Assembly (NCBI GenBank): GCA_963210315.1
Contig: OY723269.1
Coordinates: 1,054,001-1,118,000 of the forward strand
Direction: 5' to 3'
Length of the DNA stretch: 64,000 nt
Source of the DNA: Rhynchopus euleeides
Taxonomy: Eukaryota; Euglenozoa; Diplonemea; Diplonemida; Diplonemidae
In this document: piece after piece, positions 62,651-64,000 of the stretch
Numbering within the stretch: position 1 is the first letter of the stretch
Layout: each line of letters starts with the position of its first letter
The notes under the pieces: model-generated
The model's database searches: none
What the model was told of the DNA's origin: nothing
What the model saw: the letters and a program-made list of their open reading frames with translations, nothing else
Made by a program: the position numbers and the translations under genes

Positions 62651-64000
62651 ACAAACAATCTTGCTTGTGACAGTAAACAATAGGCTGTTGGCAGCGTGCA
62701 GTGCAACATACATAATTCCATGAACAGATATATTGCATAGTGCGCACAAACAAAGACAAAAAAGGCAGCATTTCCCGGTGAATCTGACCCGAAACTCGGG
62801 TCCCTACCCCCCCTAAAAGAATTTTCTTGGGTAAAATATCACTCCAGGGGGCCACTCCGTGATGTCAAAAAATTGGAAAACGTTTTCTCCTAAAATAACG
62901 CGTTATTTTTCCGTTATTTTCATGAAAACTTGCGTTATTCGGACAATTTTGCGGGCGGATGGTGTAGTTTTTGGTGGAGATGGCTCCAGAATACCCCCCT
63001 GGGACCATTTTTTGGATAATAACGCACGGACATGTCGAGTTTCGTGAAAAAATCATGTTTTTTGGCTTTTTCAAGGCAAATACTGCAGAAACCCCTGCAA
63101 CCTTGCAGCATCCAATGTTCCTGGAGTGAAATTTGGAGTGAAAATCACTCCAAAATCACTCAGTGTGGACGCAGAAGTGAATCCTTCAGGAATACACCCG
63201 CACACCTCACATTGGCGGTGTATAAACCACCTGATATTTTTACTCGTTACGAGCGACGAAGTAGCGCGAAGTAGCGACGTGCCCATTTTTTCCCGGTCCG
63301 TTCTAAAATAGTTACGTTCCAAAAGTCCGTTACTGGTGCTGTCAAAGACGCTTCGCACAATATACGCACGAACTACTCAAAGTACGCTCGGGCTACGCAC
63401 GAAGTACGCAGGAACTACGCAATTTGAACTTTCTTGCACCCCCCAGTCATTATTTGCACGCACTCCAGGTCCCATATTTGCACCAGTGCAAATATGAGAC
63501 CTGGAGTGCAAATATGAGGAATTTCCGAGTTCGTCGTGATGTGCAAAACATGACTGGGTTGTGCAAGAAACCATCATCTGCACCCCGTATCGGCCTCAAT
63601 TGCACCCTCGTGCAGGTAAAAAAAGGCCTCGGGCCTCCGGCCCTCGGACCGTTTTTTAATTACGCACACGACCTTTGCGCGGAAAGTGTCATTCAGCCCT
63701 GCCAAACGTGCTCTACACACCACCCCCTTCATCAGGCAAGTGGGTTTGTAAGGGTGTGTGGAAGCGTCAACGCTCGGGTGCAGGAAATTTACATTTTGGT
63801 CGCAAATGGCGTTACACATGCACTATGCACAACGTGTGCACGATTTCGGCAGAACTACGCACAACCAACGCAATTTGGACCTTTCAACAACACCATTCAC
63901 GGTACTTCGATTTTGGGTGGGAAAGATGGGGCAAGGAAGTGGCAAAAACTGCGAAGAAGGTCGAAAATTTTCACATTTTCATCAGAAACCATATTCAACG
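62651..64000. other. intergenic, palindromes and short repeats
   Basis: No gene. CTCCAGGTCCCATATTTGCA and its complement form a hairpin at 63463-63506. TACGCA(C/G)GAA recurs at 63360-63420. GTGTGGAAGCGTCAACG at 63757-63773 again matches the element C word at 32160. Confidence 0.4.

Overview
This window looks like nuclear DNA from a microbial eukaryote, probably a free-living protist or alga. The evidence is GT-AG introns with pyrimidine-rich acceptors (24085-24351 and 2608-3025 are the clearest), long GC-rich exons, a FYVE zinc finger, type I membrane proteins with ACCxCGGG modules, hAT transposases with BED-like fingers, a LINE fragment and dense nested inverted-repeat elements. Intact cis-spliced introns argue against a trypanosomatid. 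I cannot name the lineage from sequence alone. One assembly gap lies at 40733-40932.

Layout. 1-25.1 kb is the gene-rich part, with every gene on the plus strand: a three-exon coiled-coil gene (1378-3622), a long coiled-coil gene (5487-7700), a protein with an EF-hand-like stretch (8285-10363), a cysteine-rich secreted or membrane protein gene present twice in a segmental duplication (11515-14151 and 19537-21741), an alpha-helical protein with a Tudor-like patch lying between the copies (16536-18521), and a two-exon coiled-coil gene (23473-25098). From 25.4 to 38.8 kb there is a 180-200 bp satellite followed by a nest of terminal-inverted-repeat elements. These include a hAT-type transposase gene (34239-36566) and a 2.87 kb element (30739-33607) with two unrecognised genes. 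The 3' exon of a Tudor/PDZ/FYVE gene follows at 39036-39899. From 40 to 58 kb there is mainly repeat: a LINE 3' fragment (41105-43879, minus), a 364 bp MITE, 109 bp hairpin elements in AT-rich decamer arrays, dispersed GC-rich repeats, and a second hAT transposase (50379-52358, minus). A last coiled-coil gene lies at 58140-59702, followed by a truncated AT-rich element and a 2.2 kb element with ACCGGGTATT arrays.

The host genes have no visible metabolic theme. Four of them encode long coiled coils, which would suit cytoskeletal or basal-body scaffolds, but that is inference. The mobile part is more coherent. Two hAT-derived elements that share termini each sit directly against a foldback element at a TA dinucleotide, giving the same two-part arrangement twice in 11 kb. 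Further elements are nested inside them. One nested insertion (26502-26846) can be demonstrated from an empty site elsewhere in the window.
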